Shown here piece after piece: positions 45,016 through 56,471 of a DNA stretch of 64,000 nt; position 1 is the first letter of the stretch, and every line of letters begins with the position of its first letter. The notes beneath the pieces are model-generated. The model did no database searches. It was not told the DNA's origin and saw only the letters and a list, made by a program, of their open reading frames with translations. Origin of the DNA: Eutreptiella sp. 'Long Island Sound 2002' (taxonomy: Eukaryota; Euglenozoa; Euglenophyceae; Eutreptiales; Eutreptiaceae); NCBI GenBank assembly GCA_964036045.1, contig OZ038383.1:63059725-63123724 (forward strand). The letters are read 5' to 3'. The position numbers were made by a program, and so were the translations under genes.

Positions 45016-46082
45016 CTTGGTGCTTTCAAATATGTCCACTATGGTTGGATTGTCTCCGCCCACTCGTGTCATTAGTGTTTGCATATGAGCGCGTGTGCAA
45101 AGAGGCAGTATGACACGCGTGCTCACAAGGCAACGTTATATAAAATAGAAGACAAGGTTGCAAAAATCAACCAAGCCATCCACCATGTTCTTCCTGGTCT
45201 CTACCTCACATATTGCTTTGATTCAAGGCTCAAATCCCCAAAGGCTTTGAGTACGAGCCTCGGGGGACTGGCCATTTTGGCCTAACTTTCGACCAAAATT
45301 TGCCCCTCTTCAAAGAATGAGTTTTGGTACGCATTGAATTGCGTGGAGCCATCGTTGAGTTGGCTCAAAAAACGAAAATGGCCTAGGGCTTTTGGCGTTG
45401 TATGCATTGTGTTCGGCGCTTTACGTGCATGCTCACAAGCACACGGAGTTAGCGTTTGTGCACGCAAATAACTTGGGTTTACAACACCCATACGCTGCCT
45501 AAAACATCCCTATTGCCGGCTTCCCTTTACAAAGTGATATGCCCACGTGAAAGGGGCTATGGATGAAAGACATAGGGGGGGAATGCAGGGTTCCGTCTGA
45601 ACTCATGGTCCTTGAGAACCATGACTTCGAGCGATCGACGGAAAAGCTTGCGCACTCATTTTCTCTCCGACGCCACGGCGAAAAACTCTGGTGAACACAC
45701 CAGATGAAAGTACAAGAAAAACCCTCTAGATCCAGTCCTTAAGTTTCATTAGAACCCTCAAAGGTACTCGAGAAAAATCAATCACAAAACTCGCCACGGA
45801 AAAGCCACGAATACGCGCAAACAGGCAGCAACAGGTGGCGATTTCACGGCAATTAGAAATCGCGGTAGAAATCGTATATTTCACCAATTTCTAACCGAAA
45901 ATGGACCAGGACAGTAGAATAATGTTAATTCTACATTGATTTCATGGTTAGGGATCAGATTCCAGATCCCGCAGATTAGAGAACAGGGATATCCCGGTGA
46001 CAGCCGGTGTCAACGGCTTTCGCACGGGTGTGACGGCTCACAGGCCTCTGGGCCATGGGCCAGAGGTTCTGGGTACTGCTTC

Positions 46083-46351
46083 AATACATCTTCCATTATC
46101 CGAGATGCAAGTTTTTGCATTTAGAGGGGTCCATTTTGGGGTGTTCCCATGCCAACTATGCCAACCATGCCAACCATTTCAACCGTAATGCCAACGAGGC
46201 GGCATGAATCAACGGACATCACTGATGGATAAACGTGATGTGTTCCTTCTTTTTGCATTTGCTCACATCGCTTTTACTTGGTGTTAATTTAGCGTGTTTA
46301 CTTGATCTAATCGTCGATTCATGACACCCATTCCACAGGGGAGATTTCGAA
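46083..46351. promoter_or_regulatory. Upstream region of multi-exon gene
   Basis: AT-richer DNA between the truncated repeat and the first ATG; contains near-repeats of ccaaccatgccaac at 46155-46190. The promoter is presumed here, but no motif is compelling. Confidence 0.3.
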
Positions 46352-49300
46352 ATGGCCCCGGCAAAGAAGAAACATTTTACAATAGAACTCCCCGAGGAAT
46401 GTGGGAAGGTACCAAGGCTGACAGGTTTGAACCACAGTGGTTATGTTTTGTGGGATGAAGTTGATGAGGACCTTCAAGCGTTGGTGAGCAAACACATGGA
46501 AACCATGTCTGCATTAATGACAGTTGGCAATGTGGTGTTTGTGCTGTGCGGCCAAGCAGACGAGAAGGCAAATGGAAACCCAACCCAAAAAAGATACATC
46601 ATGTTTTGGGTGGGAATGGTCTGCGACCATCAAAATCCTGCGCCTGGGAAAACATTCAAGATCAGGTTTCGCGATGGCGAAACATATTGTTTTGGGAAAG
46701 ACAAGGTGCTCTCGGACCCCCCGTACGAAGCACCAATAATCATAAATGAGGAGGTGCCAGTACCCTCGGAAGCATTCACTGACAATGAGCACGAGGCGTC
46801 CAGCAGTGATAGTAGTGATTCCGATGGTGACTTGGAGGTTGATGGCAACATGAACGAAAACCAGAAAGGGGATACCAACACCAAGGAGAAGAAGAAGACA
46901 CACGCAGAGAAGAAGCAAAAGCAGAAGAAAAAATTTACCAAAAAGATTGTGCCAAATACTTGCCCAGACGTGAGCGCCGAAGCCTTGGCACAGATGGTCA
47001 AAGAGTCTGAATGCCATGAGGAGCGCAAGAAGCTCTTCCAGCAAGCAAGCAGCCCGGGCAAGGTGTATCTAGTTTGGGTCCCCAATTGCCTCTCGGTACC
47101 TGCGTCGGGACACAAAACAATCAGTGAGATTCTCCGCCTCTTGGACGACCGAAGTGCAGCAGGCAACATGACTCTAAAAAAATTGTTCACAGACAATACA
47201 AAGAATGTCTTGTTCCTTCCAGTATCATTGGTATGTAGTCGGGTGCCATCACTCTTTGAATCATGTTGTCATTGACATGTGTGCTCGTCTTGATTGAGTT
47301 CTCGTTATCTTAGGTCTTTATGCTTCTGCCTCTCGGGACCTCAATTTGCAATTTCCGAGCAGTGTTCATGCTGGCTTGCATTGCATGATTGACTTGTAGG
47401 GTCTGAAGAAACAAATAGAAGTAGCGCCCAGAAGTGAGAACACCAAAATGGTGGAAGACCAGAGCGACCAACAAGCACAAAGCAGCCAAGAAACAAAAGG
47501 AACGAGCAACATGGGGACAAAAGAAGATGGCACCCACGGGAACACGGAGCCAACAGAAGATGGATCCCACAGGAACACACAACAATTGGTATGTCTATCT
47601 CATGGGACGGAGTGTCACACAGTCTAAGAGCCGCACCGTCCGCTAAGCTTATGCATTGGTGAGCTAGAACCTTTTCTTGTTTCCTCGTGGTGCCCTCGTC
47701 CTAGTGATTCTCATGGCCCACTTGTAGGGATTGGTACTAGCAGTTTTGCGGGCATTTCGAGCAAGCAGCATGGCGAAGACGGAAACATCTGTGCCTGGGG
47801 CTGGTGTACCAGAAGCCGAGATGGTGGGAAGCAAAGAGAAACCCGCTGATGCAGACGATCCACAGGTTTTTTCGTGCCATGTTGTCATTTTTGCAGCACC
47901 AATTTCTATAGATTGAGATGGTTCTTCACGTCAGACTTGAGAACAACATGTGTATTGACTTTGCTATCATCCCTTTTGTCGTGATGAATGTGCTCGTGTA
48001 CTAAGATGATTATTCAGAGTTAAATATATTGTGTGCTTTTAGCCAAGCCTGGAGTCCGACCGAGCAAAGGTTTGAGGTTTGAGGTTTGATTTTGCGGGTA
48101 CTAGACGCCTTTCGCCCCCAGGGGGCCACCTGGTCGTTCCTTCCAGTATCATTGGTATGTAGTCGGGTGCCATCACTCTTTGAATCATGTTGTCATTGAC
48201 ATGTGTGCTCGTCTTGATTGAGTTCTCGTTATCTTAGGTCTTTATGCTTCTGCCTCTCGTGACCTCAATTTGCAATTTCCGAGCAGTGTTCATGCTGGCT
48301 TGCATTGCATGATTGACTTGTAGGGTCTGAAGAAACAAAAAGAAGTAGCGCCCAGAAGTGAGAACACCAAAATGGTGGAAGACCAGAGCGACCAACAAGC
48401 ACAAAGCAGCCAAGAAACAAAAGGAACGAGCAACATGGGGACAAAAGAAGATGGCACCCACGGGAACACGGAGCCAACAGAAGATGGATCCCACAAGAAC
48501 ACACAACAATTGGTATGTCTATCTCATGGGACGGAGTGTCACACAGTCTAAGAGCCGCACCGTCCGCTAAGCTTATGCATTGGTGAGCTAGAACCTTTTC
48601 TTGTTTCCTCGTGGTGCCCTCGTCCTAGTGATTCTCATGGCCCACTTGTAGGGATTGGTACTAGCAGTTTTGCGGGCATTTCAAGCAAGCAGCATGGCGA
48701 AGACGGAAACATCTGTGCCTGGGGCTGGTGTACCAGAAGCCGAGATGGTGGGAAGCAAAGAGAAACCCGCTGATGCAGACGATCCACAGGTTTTTTCGTG
48801 CCATGTTGTCATTTTTGCAGCACCAATTTCTATAGATTGAGATGGTTCTTCACGTCAGACTTGAGAACAACATGTGTATTGACTTTGCTATCATCCCTTT
48901 TGTTGTGATGAATGTGCTCGTGTACTAAGATGATTATTCAGAGTTAAATATATTGTGTGCTTTTAGCCAAGCCTGGAGTCCCACCGAGCAAAGGTTTGAG
49001 GTTTGAGGTTTGATTTTGCGGGTACTAGACGCCTTTCGCCCCCAGGGGGCCACCTGGTCGGGCCAGGTGATATCCTCTCCACCACGTCCTAGTGGGGGGC
49101 CCTCCAAGACGCACCTCCTGCCTGGTGGCGGAGTCCCCCGGTTTCACAGGGCTCGGAGCCCCGTCCCTCCCCGGCTTCCCCATTTCGCCACTCCCCGGTC
49201 AGTGCATCAATTCGCAGCCGTGGCTGCTGGCACTTACCCACCGCGTCGCCCCCTACTGCGTGGTTGCCCGGGGCGCTGGCTCCGCCGGGCCCGTGCTACT

Positions 49301-52300
49301 GGCTTGTCGCCAGTGGGACCCCCTTGGGCTTGCGCGGATGCTGCCTAGCCTAGGGGTTGGGGCGTGGCGCAATGCGCCACTACTGCCTTGGCTGGTGCAG
49401 TGCCCCGTCCGTGTGTGTGCAGCGCTCGCGGCCTCTTCCGGGAGCTCGGGCCGGTACCTGGTGTTGTGTCTCTCCCGTTTCCCCCATCCCGTCACGCGTG
49501 TCCTGCGCTGCGTGTGGCGGGCCGTCCCGTCCGGGTGTCCCTTATCCTCGCTCGCTGGTACACCATTCCACGCGGTCTGTGCGTTCCGCGACCTCGGTCT
49601 GGTTGCCCTTCTGGTTGTCCCCGCGTGCCCTTTGCGTGTGTGTGCGCTCGCGCTCCCGCAGCGTGCGCAGCCCCCCCCCTGGGTGGTGTGGCGTGCGCAC
49701 CTCGCGCGGTCCCGGCACAGGGCGCTGGTAGGGCCGTTCCACGTGGTCCGTGCCCCTCCGCGTGTCCTGCCCCGGTCCCTTGCTCCGTGTGGCGTGCTTG
49801 GGGGGGGGGGCGGTCTGGTCCCGGTTCCCCCCTACATGGCTTGGGGCTGTTGTTGCGAGGGGCGTCTGAGGTCAGGCGCTCCCCCTCCCCTGACTGCCCG
49901 CCCACTGGGCGGGCTGTTGGGGTCCGCTACCCACGTGCTATGGGCGCGGGTGTGCGGGTGTGGGGGCCCAACACTGTCCCCTTGGCCTGCATGCCCTGTG
50001 GGGGCTGCGTGCCGCGGGGGTGGTGTGGTGGGGGGCCGTCCCTGGTGGGGGGTGGTCTGCCACTGTTGTGAGGGGCGTCTGGTGTCAGGCGCTGTCCCTC
50101 CCCTGACCGCCCGTCCTCTGGGGCGGGCAGCCGGGGTACCGCGGCCCGTGTGTTCCGGGTGCGGTCGGTGCGGGTGTGGGGACCTAGCACCGGCCCCAGG
50201 GCTCGCGCCCTTGCGGGCCGGCGTTGCGCGCCGTGGGGGTGGCAGAAGGGCGTCCCCGGGGGGGGTGCTGTCCGCTGTTGTGAGGTGCGTCTGGGGTCAG
50301 GCGCTCCCCCTCTCCCGGCTGCCCGCCCCCTGGGCGGGCTGCCGGGGCCCACTACCCACTGGCTGTCGGTGCCGTTGGTTGCGAGCGTGGGGACCCGTCA
50401 CCAACCCCACAGCGCGCGCTCTTGCGAGCTGGCTTTGCGCGGTGTGGGGGCGGCACGAGGGCGCCCGGGGGGGGCGCCTCCTGCCTGGGTCTCGGGCGTC
50501 CGGGGTCGGGCGCTCACCCAACCCCGACTGCCCGCCCTCTGGGCGGGCTGCCGGGGCCCACTACCCACTGGCTGTGGGTGCGGGGGGGTGCGGGCGTTGG
50601 GACCCGTCACCAACCCCAAAGCGCGCGCTCTTGCGAGCTGGCTTTGCGCGCTGTGGGGGCAGCACGAGGGCGCCCGGGGGGGGCACCTCCTGCCTGGGTG
50701 TGGGGCGTCCGGGGTCGGGCGCTCTCTCATCCCCGACTGCCCGCCCTTTGGGCGGGCTGCCGGGGCCCACTACCCACTGGCTGTGGGTGCGGGGGGTTGC
50801 GGGCGTGGGGACCCGTCATCAACCCCACAGCGTGCGCTCTTGCGCGCTGTGGGGGCGGCATGAGGGTGCCCGGGGGGGGCGCCTCTTGCCTGGGTGTGGG
50901 GCGTCCGGGGTCGGGCGCTCTCCCACCCCCGACTGCCCGCCCTCAGGGCGGGCTGCCGGGGCCCACTACCCACTGGCTGTGGGTGCGGGGGGCTGCGGGC
51001 GTTGAGACCCATCACCAACCCCGCAGCGCGCGCTCTTGCGAGCTGTCTTTGCGCGCTGTGGGGGCGGCACGAGGGCGCCCGGGGGGGGCGCCTCCTGCCT
51101 GGGTGTGGGGCGCCCGGGGTCGGGCGCTCTCCCACCCCCGACTGCCCGCCCTCTGGGCGTGCTGCCGAGGCCCACTACCCACTGGCTGTGGGTGCGGGGG
51201 GCTGCGGGCGTGGGGACCCGTCACCTACCCCACAGCGCGCGCTCTTGCATGCTGCGGGGGCGGCATGAGGGTGCCCGGGGGGGGCGCCTCTTGCCTGAGT
51301 GAGGGGCGTCTGGGGTCGGGCGCTCTCTCACCCCCGACTGCCCGCCCTCTGGGCGGGCTGCCGGGGCCCACTACCCACTGGCTCTGGTCGCGGGGGGGTG
51401 CGGGCGTGGGGATCCGTCTCAAACCCCACAGCGCACGGTCTTGCGAGCTGGGTTTACGTGCTGTGGGGGCAGCACGAGGGCGCCCGGGGGGGGCGCCCCC
51501 TGCCTGGGTGTGGGGCGTCCGGCGTCAGGCGCTCTCCCACCCCCGACTGCCCGCCCTCTGGGCGGGCTGCCTGGGCCTGCTTCCCACTGGCCCTGGTGCG
51601 GTGTGCGGGCGTGCAGGCCTGGCTGTCCTTGGCCCCTTGTCCCGTGCCGCGGGTTGTCGTGTGTTGTGCGCGCTTCATGGGTTCGCGGCACCTGGTGGCC
51701 GTTGTGGCTTGGCACCCGTCCTCGTGCCGTGGTTGTAGCAGGCGGCGTGCCTCTCCGGCGTGTCTTGTGGCCCCGCGTTGGTGCGCCGCTCCTCGTCCGG
51801 TCCGGTCCCTCACGATGCTCCAGTCGGCTTTCCCGTCGCCGTGGTGCCTTCCCCCACCCCGGGGGCTGTCGCTGCCGGCTTTACTGGGTGGCTGCGCGGG
51901 GCACGTGGAGGCCGGCCGAGAACCGGGCTCTTTGTGCCTGCCGCTGGCCCCTGCCGAGGCAAGGGCGCTGGGCGCGCTCCGCGTGGTGCGCGTTCGGGGC
52001 CCCGCGATGGGGTTGTCCCTGGCGGGTCCCTCCGTCTTCGGTCTTGGGCTGCGTGCGCTGCGGTGGTTTGGCGTGTGTGGACCCGGTCACTGACGCGTCC
52101 GGTCTCCCGTACCGTCCATCTTGCGACGGGGGACTCGGCCGGTGCACCGGGGCTGGTTTGTGTTGACGCCGACACCGCCACTTTCAGGTCGGAGGACGCC
52201 ACGCCCGGGTCCCGCGCATGTGTTCGTGTGCGTGCCCTGCTTGGCCGGGTCGGGCGGGCCGGCCTCCCTGGCGCGTTTTAGTGCGCCTCATCTTTCCTTT

Positions 52301-52945
52301 GGCCGTTCTTGGTTCGCTCTTTGCTTGTTCGGCCCCCTCCGGGCTGCAGTTGCCCCGTTTGTGGTTGTTGTTGGGTTTTTTTTTTTTTTTCCTTTTTCCT
52401 TCCCCCCCCCTTGTTGCGCCCCCTTTGTGTCCTGCTTTGCCTGTTTTCCGGCCCCGGGTGCCTTGGGCCTTGGCGTCTTGTCCCCCCCCCCTTTTTATTT
52501 CCCTGTCCCCCCGCTGTGCGCCCCGTTGTCTCCTGCTTTGCGTGTTTTCCGGCCTGGGGTGCCCTGGAGTCCCTGGAGTCCCGGGAGTCCCACCGGGCAA
52601 AGGAAAGCAACGCCATCGAGGAGGCCAATGCTCATGCAACCGAGGCACAGGTACTGAGGATTGCTTTGTCATTGTGCATGTGTCACGTGCTCTTCACGAT
52701 TCGGAGGTGTTGGTGGGGGGCACATTTCTTGATAGCCTATGATGCATCAATGAGGAGTTACTTGCCTGCTGAGGGGTTTGACTCATAGAAACCGGGGACA
52801 TCCTTGGCCTGCAACGCATGATGGTGGTCCACATTTGTGTCGTTTGTGTTGGACGAAATATTTGACGTTTCCTCAGCCTAAAAGTGTCAATGAGGCAAGC
52901 GGGGTGGAGAAAGGCCACGCAAGTGTGGAAGAAACCAAGCTGAAG
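46352..52945 (+). CDS. Multi-exon gene, unknown function, disrupted by retroposon A
   Basis: Exon 1 is 46352-47230 (293 codons), exon 2 47400-47588 (63), exon 3 47728-47865 (46), exon 4 48967-48994 plus 52604-52650 (25 codons across the insertion), exon 5 52877-52945 (23). All introns begin GT, end AG and are phase 0. Exon 1 encodes a soluble domain (KKKHFTIELPEECGKVPRL, MFWVGMVCDHQNPAPGKTFK, FRDGETYCFGKDKV), then an acidic-Ser stretch and a Lys-rich basic stretch (EKKKTHAEKKQKQKKKFTKK), probably nuclear. Later exons are Glu/Gln/Thr-rich and disordered. Retroposon A (48995-52583) interrupts exon 4, and exons 2 and 3 are duplicated at 48324-48512 and 48652-48789. A further small exon near 53073-53101 is likely but its borders are unclear. 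The gene may continue into 53306-56873. Exon 1's open frame runs past the donor to 47275 only by chance. Confidence 0.65.
47213..49060. repeat. 924-bp tandem duplication
   Basis: Units 47213-48136 and 48137-49060 are nearly identical. Each holds the end of exon 1, exons 2 and 3, the start of exon 4 and the first 66 bp (on this strand) of retroposon A, so the duplication happened after A inserted. Confidence 0.95.
48995..52583 (-). mobile_element. Retroposon A, copy 2 (inside exon 4)
   Basis: Sense strand is minus. The 3' tail is the reverse of gtttgaggtttgaggtttg at 48993-49013, and the 5' end is near 52583. Target duplication ggagtcccaccgagcaaagg is at 48975-48994 and again at 52584-52603 with one mismatch. 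Removing the insert restores an uninterrupted phase-0 exon (LESHRAKESNAIEEANA). Its long ORFs, including 637 codons at 49092-51005, are Gly/Pro/Arg/Cys low complexity driven by the tandem repeat and are not counted as genes. Confidence 0.85.
49860..51640. repeat. ~205-bp tandem repeats in retroposon A
   Basis: About nine units of 196-211 bp, recognisable by tgcccgccctctgggcgggc, then cactacccactggctgtggg, then gggacccgtcaccaacccca. Central units are the most alike; outer ones are diverged. Confidence 0.9.
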
Positions 52946-53184
52946 GTAGTTTCAATGGCCCCCACGTGTGTGATCCTTCACTTGATGGGGCATCCTTGGC
53001 GAGCGTTGCATGCAGCAGAATATGAAAGCATTTAAGTTCCGCGTTGTTTGTGTGTGGCTTCTTTGATTGAAGCCGAAGACACACCACCCGAACCCCTGCA
53101 GGTTTGTGCATGCAGTGGACGTTTCTTCAGAACCATCTGGTTGCCCTTACCAATGCGTATTGTTGTACACACCAACCCACCCTC

Positions 53185-53245
53185 CCACCCGCACACACAC
53201 ACACCCCACACGTACACACACGTACACACACACACGCGCGCGCGC
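53185..53245. repeat. (CA)n/(CG)n microsatellite
   Basis: Alternating CA repeats with gtacac interruptions end in cgcgcgcgcg. This purine-pyrimidine alternation can adopt Z-DNA. It lies in a presumed intron or intergenic gap. Confidence 0.9.
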
Positions 53246-53305
53246 TAAACGTCCTTCATATCAATCTTCCGAGTAGCATTGGTGTTTGTGTCATATGTAT
53301 GCAAA

Positions 53306-54813
53306 ATGACACGTGGACCTGGCCGACCACGACTACCCATCTGGCAATGTACGCCAAAAACACGACGCTGGAAACAATGGAAAATTCGGAAGAATGCACT
53401 AACTGAGGGTTGTGAATACATGCTGGCGACTCGGAAGATTGTTGAGAAGGTGATTCAACGAGATCGAATTCGTGGGGTTCGATTAAATTCCGAAATCGTC
53501 AAATCTGTGCTTCTCAAGAAATTCAGCACCTTTGATACATGGTCTGAGTTTGCAACGACACGTGGCAATAAAGACGTGTATCGTAATGCAGTTACCGCCA
53601 AGGAGCAAGACTTAACAACCTAGCCGAGACACAGAAAGGGGCTTTCCTAGATCCCAACCAGGTCCTACCATTCTATCTACACCTTGCCCATCCTGACGGT
53701 GCTGTCCTCCATGATGTGGTTAAGCCACGCCTTTGTATGTTCTGGAACGCCAATGAGCTTTATGGCCGATCTAAGTGCCAGCTCCTTAGCTTCTTTCTCC
53801 CCGACGCAAGGCAACCCCATGCGGTTTATATGCAAGCAGCCATTGGAAGATATTTAGATGGAGATGGTCACGTCACCACGGCCGCATATAGGGATGCAAT
53901 TGATTTGCCTCGTGCACTTGAGAATGTGTTGGATACAGGTTGGAATGGGGGCCCTCTAGAGTTCTGTACAACCCTGGACTATGCTGCTCCTCGTGCCATC
54001 TCCAACGTTGCGGCACCAAAGGCCACATTTTGTTGTGTCAAATGTTGGGCAGGCAAACGAGAACTTCGTTATCCGGACCATGAACGCCAACCACTTCGTA
54101 CTTTGGATTCATATGACACAAAGATGAAATGGTTATTCCGCCTTCTAAAGCGGCAAGAGAATTTGATTTACGACCCTTATCATGCAAACAATCATGCAAT
54201 CGGCAACGGTGTCATCCATGCATTGTACATTTGGGTGGGCCGTTCTTTGCCGAACACATACATGCTGGGTTTGCAGGATATCTATACCGCACATTTGTCA
54301 AGATGCCCTTACCACCAACCACTCAACGAATCTTGTGGCAAGAAAGATTGGATACCATCCAATTCTTTGACAAACGAAATCCTCGGAGACGATGAATTTT
54401 GGTGTGCCCTCAAAAGACTATTGCCGACCACTGCAGACAATTTGACCATCAAGTACAAAGGCCAGGTCTTGCAAGATCCCCTGCAAAGGTACCTCGACCT
54501 TATGAGGGAGCTCTGTATTCAAATAACATCATGGTCCCCTCGTGATGTTCATCTACGAGACCAAAGATGCAAAGAAGCTCATGAGCTTTTCCATGCCAAT
54601 GACTTGCCAAAAAAGAGGTTTGGTGTAACCACGCATTACTTCTTCGAACATTACACCCCTCATCTCCGCTACCACAAGAACCTTCTATCACTGTCATGCG
54701 AGGTTCGGGAGCACTTGCATCAACCTCACACCTCCATCATAGCGCGAAGGCCCTCCAGGCCCCGCTACAAATGCCCCATGGGGTTGTGTGAGGTGATGAA
54801 GAGGGTCCAATAG
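53306..54813 (+). CDS. AT-hook and transposase-like ORF, copy 2
   Basis: ATG 53306 starts MTRGPGRPRLPIWQ, with a GRPR AT-hook-like core, then basic helical sequence (RRWKQWKIRKNALTEGC, VEKVIQRDRIRGVRLNSEIV). A one-base shift near 53610-53620 is needed to continue into PNQVLPFYLHLAHPDGAVLH, CCVKCWAGKRELRYPD and the Cys/His region shared with copy 1 (DPYHANNHAIGNG, LSRCPYHQPLNESC, HYFFEHYTPHL). The frame meets TAG 54811-54813, where copy 1 has TTG. Beyond it the sequence stays collinear and in frame with copy 1 (GQALWRQGWSTPA). The DNA-binding hook plus Cys/His region and multicopy state suggest a transposase or derived regulator, not proven. It may be part of the same gene as 46352-52945. Confidence 0.5.
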
Positions 54814-54961
54814 GGGCAAGCATTGTGGCGACAAGGGTGGTCCACACCTGCCATGTGGAACACCAAACACAGCAATGCAACTGTCAAGCGCAAGAAGGCG
54901 CTAAGAAAGTCCCAATGTATGTGGCGTGCCAACACACACACATGCGCACGCGCACACACAC

Positions 54962-56434
54962 ATGGGATATGTGCTCCTTACGTTGTGTAGCCTTTGCTCT
55001 TGTTCATTGCTTAATTTGCATTGAGTTTCACACCACGGCATGTATGTATACAAGTTCCATCCGCGTATTAGTCACCCTCCTTTGCCTCACACAGGACATT
55101 ATGCAATTGCCTAAGAGAAGAAAGAATGCGATCTTCCCTGGCCTGCTCAAGGAGTTGCCGGACATTGTCCGGAAGTTGAACAAGGCGCATGGGAAAACTT
55201 TACCATGTGGAGCACGTTGCTTCGGTGTCATGTGTCCCGATGTCAATTCGCAAATTGAAGATGCTTCGCCTATTCTTGGGCTTTGGCCTGCTGGTAATCA
55301 AGTTGTCCTCCTTGGGAGTGAGCCGGTTGTATTCCATCTCAAGGGAAGGGGCTCTGTTGAGTCGGTTTGTTTTATGCCTCTTGGTGTGCCGGAGAAATCC
55401 ATCGTGCTGCACACTACATCGGTTGCAAAGGAGGCAACTGATTGGGAGATGTAATCCTCTGATGCCCTTTTCTTGCATAAGAATACACATTTTGTATTGC
55501 CACCTGCCAATAGTCATATGTTGCATGTGCTTGTCACTCCACTTGCGGCTGTAAGAGGCTGCTTTGTTGAAGAAGATCAACCATGGCTGCAGAACCATGT
55601 TGAGCATCCTTATCAATGGTGTGATTTGTCTCACGGAAAAACCATCTCATGTCGCGATGTACAGCACCGCCAACCAGTGCTCATTCATATGGATTCTCTG
55701 TGGAGGCCTGTGGTGCACTGCCGCGGGGCCACGCGTAGTGGGTTGCATGTGACACCAGGGAAGTGGAGTATCACCACTTTCAGGGGTGCAGAGCTTGTGG
55801 TTCTGGGTTTCATAGCGACTCAAAGAAGTGGGTGGCATATTGTTGCCATGTGTCGTGGATGCACCTCTGATTCTCCCTTCCGCATCCCCGAGGGACAGGT
55901 GAAAGCCATCTCCCCCAGTTGTGCAGAAGCGCTGGCTGCAGGTGATGAATGGCGATGTGATTTATATGCTGGAATGTTTCTTTCTTTCTGCGCTGCGCCC
56001 TCCGAGGACTGTTGTGGGGGGCACGAGAAGGCATCACATGGTGATGTGAAGGCTACCCAGCCCATCCCTAGCCTTGCTGGCCCCCAACGGAGGTCTGGCC
56101 GTACAGTGAAGGTGGAGCAAGCAAGGGAGCAAAAGGCGGTGAAGGTGGAGCAAGCCAGCAAGCCAACACGCAACCCAAAACCACCACCAGAATCAGACCC
56201 AAATGCGAAACCAAAAGGCAAAAAGCAAGGCGCAAAACCACCTGTAAAGCCACCACCAAAGAACACCATCAAGCGAGAGCGGGGTACCGATGACAGCAAG
56301 GGCAACGCTGCACGGAGCAAGCTTGAGCAAATGCTGGAGCAGTTCCTTGCAAACAATATGCGTGCGCATGTGCAGCGTGATGAAGGTGCTCCGCCTGCCA
56401 AGCACCGAAAACTGAAACGTGAGGGGCAGCAAGC

Positions 56435-56471
<37 letters not shown>

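Larger units (their letters stand above)
41729..46082 (-). repeat. LTR-like long direct repeat, right copy (with B insertion)
   Basis: Collinear with 17546-20750. It is interrupted by retroposon B at 43887-44820 and truncated at 46082, where it passes abruptly into unrelated sequence (atacatcttcc). It sits on the 5' side of minus-strand element 2 and is interpreted as its 5'-truncated 5' LTR. Confidence 0.7.

Noticed and set aside
49092-51005. 637-codon plus-strand ORF
   Set aside because: Tandem-repeat translation; antisense to retroposon A; two frames equally open.
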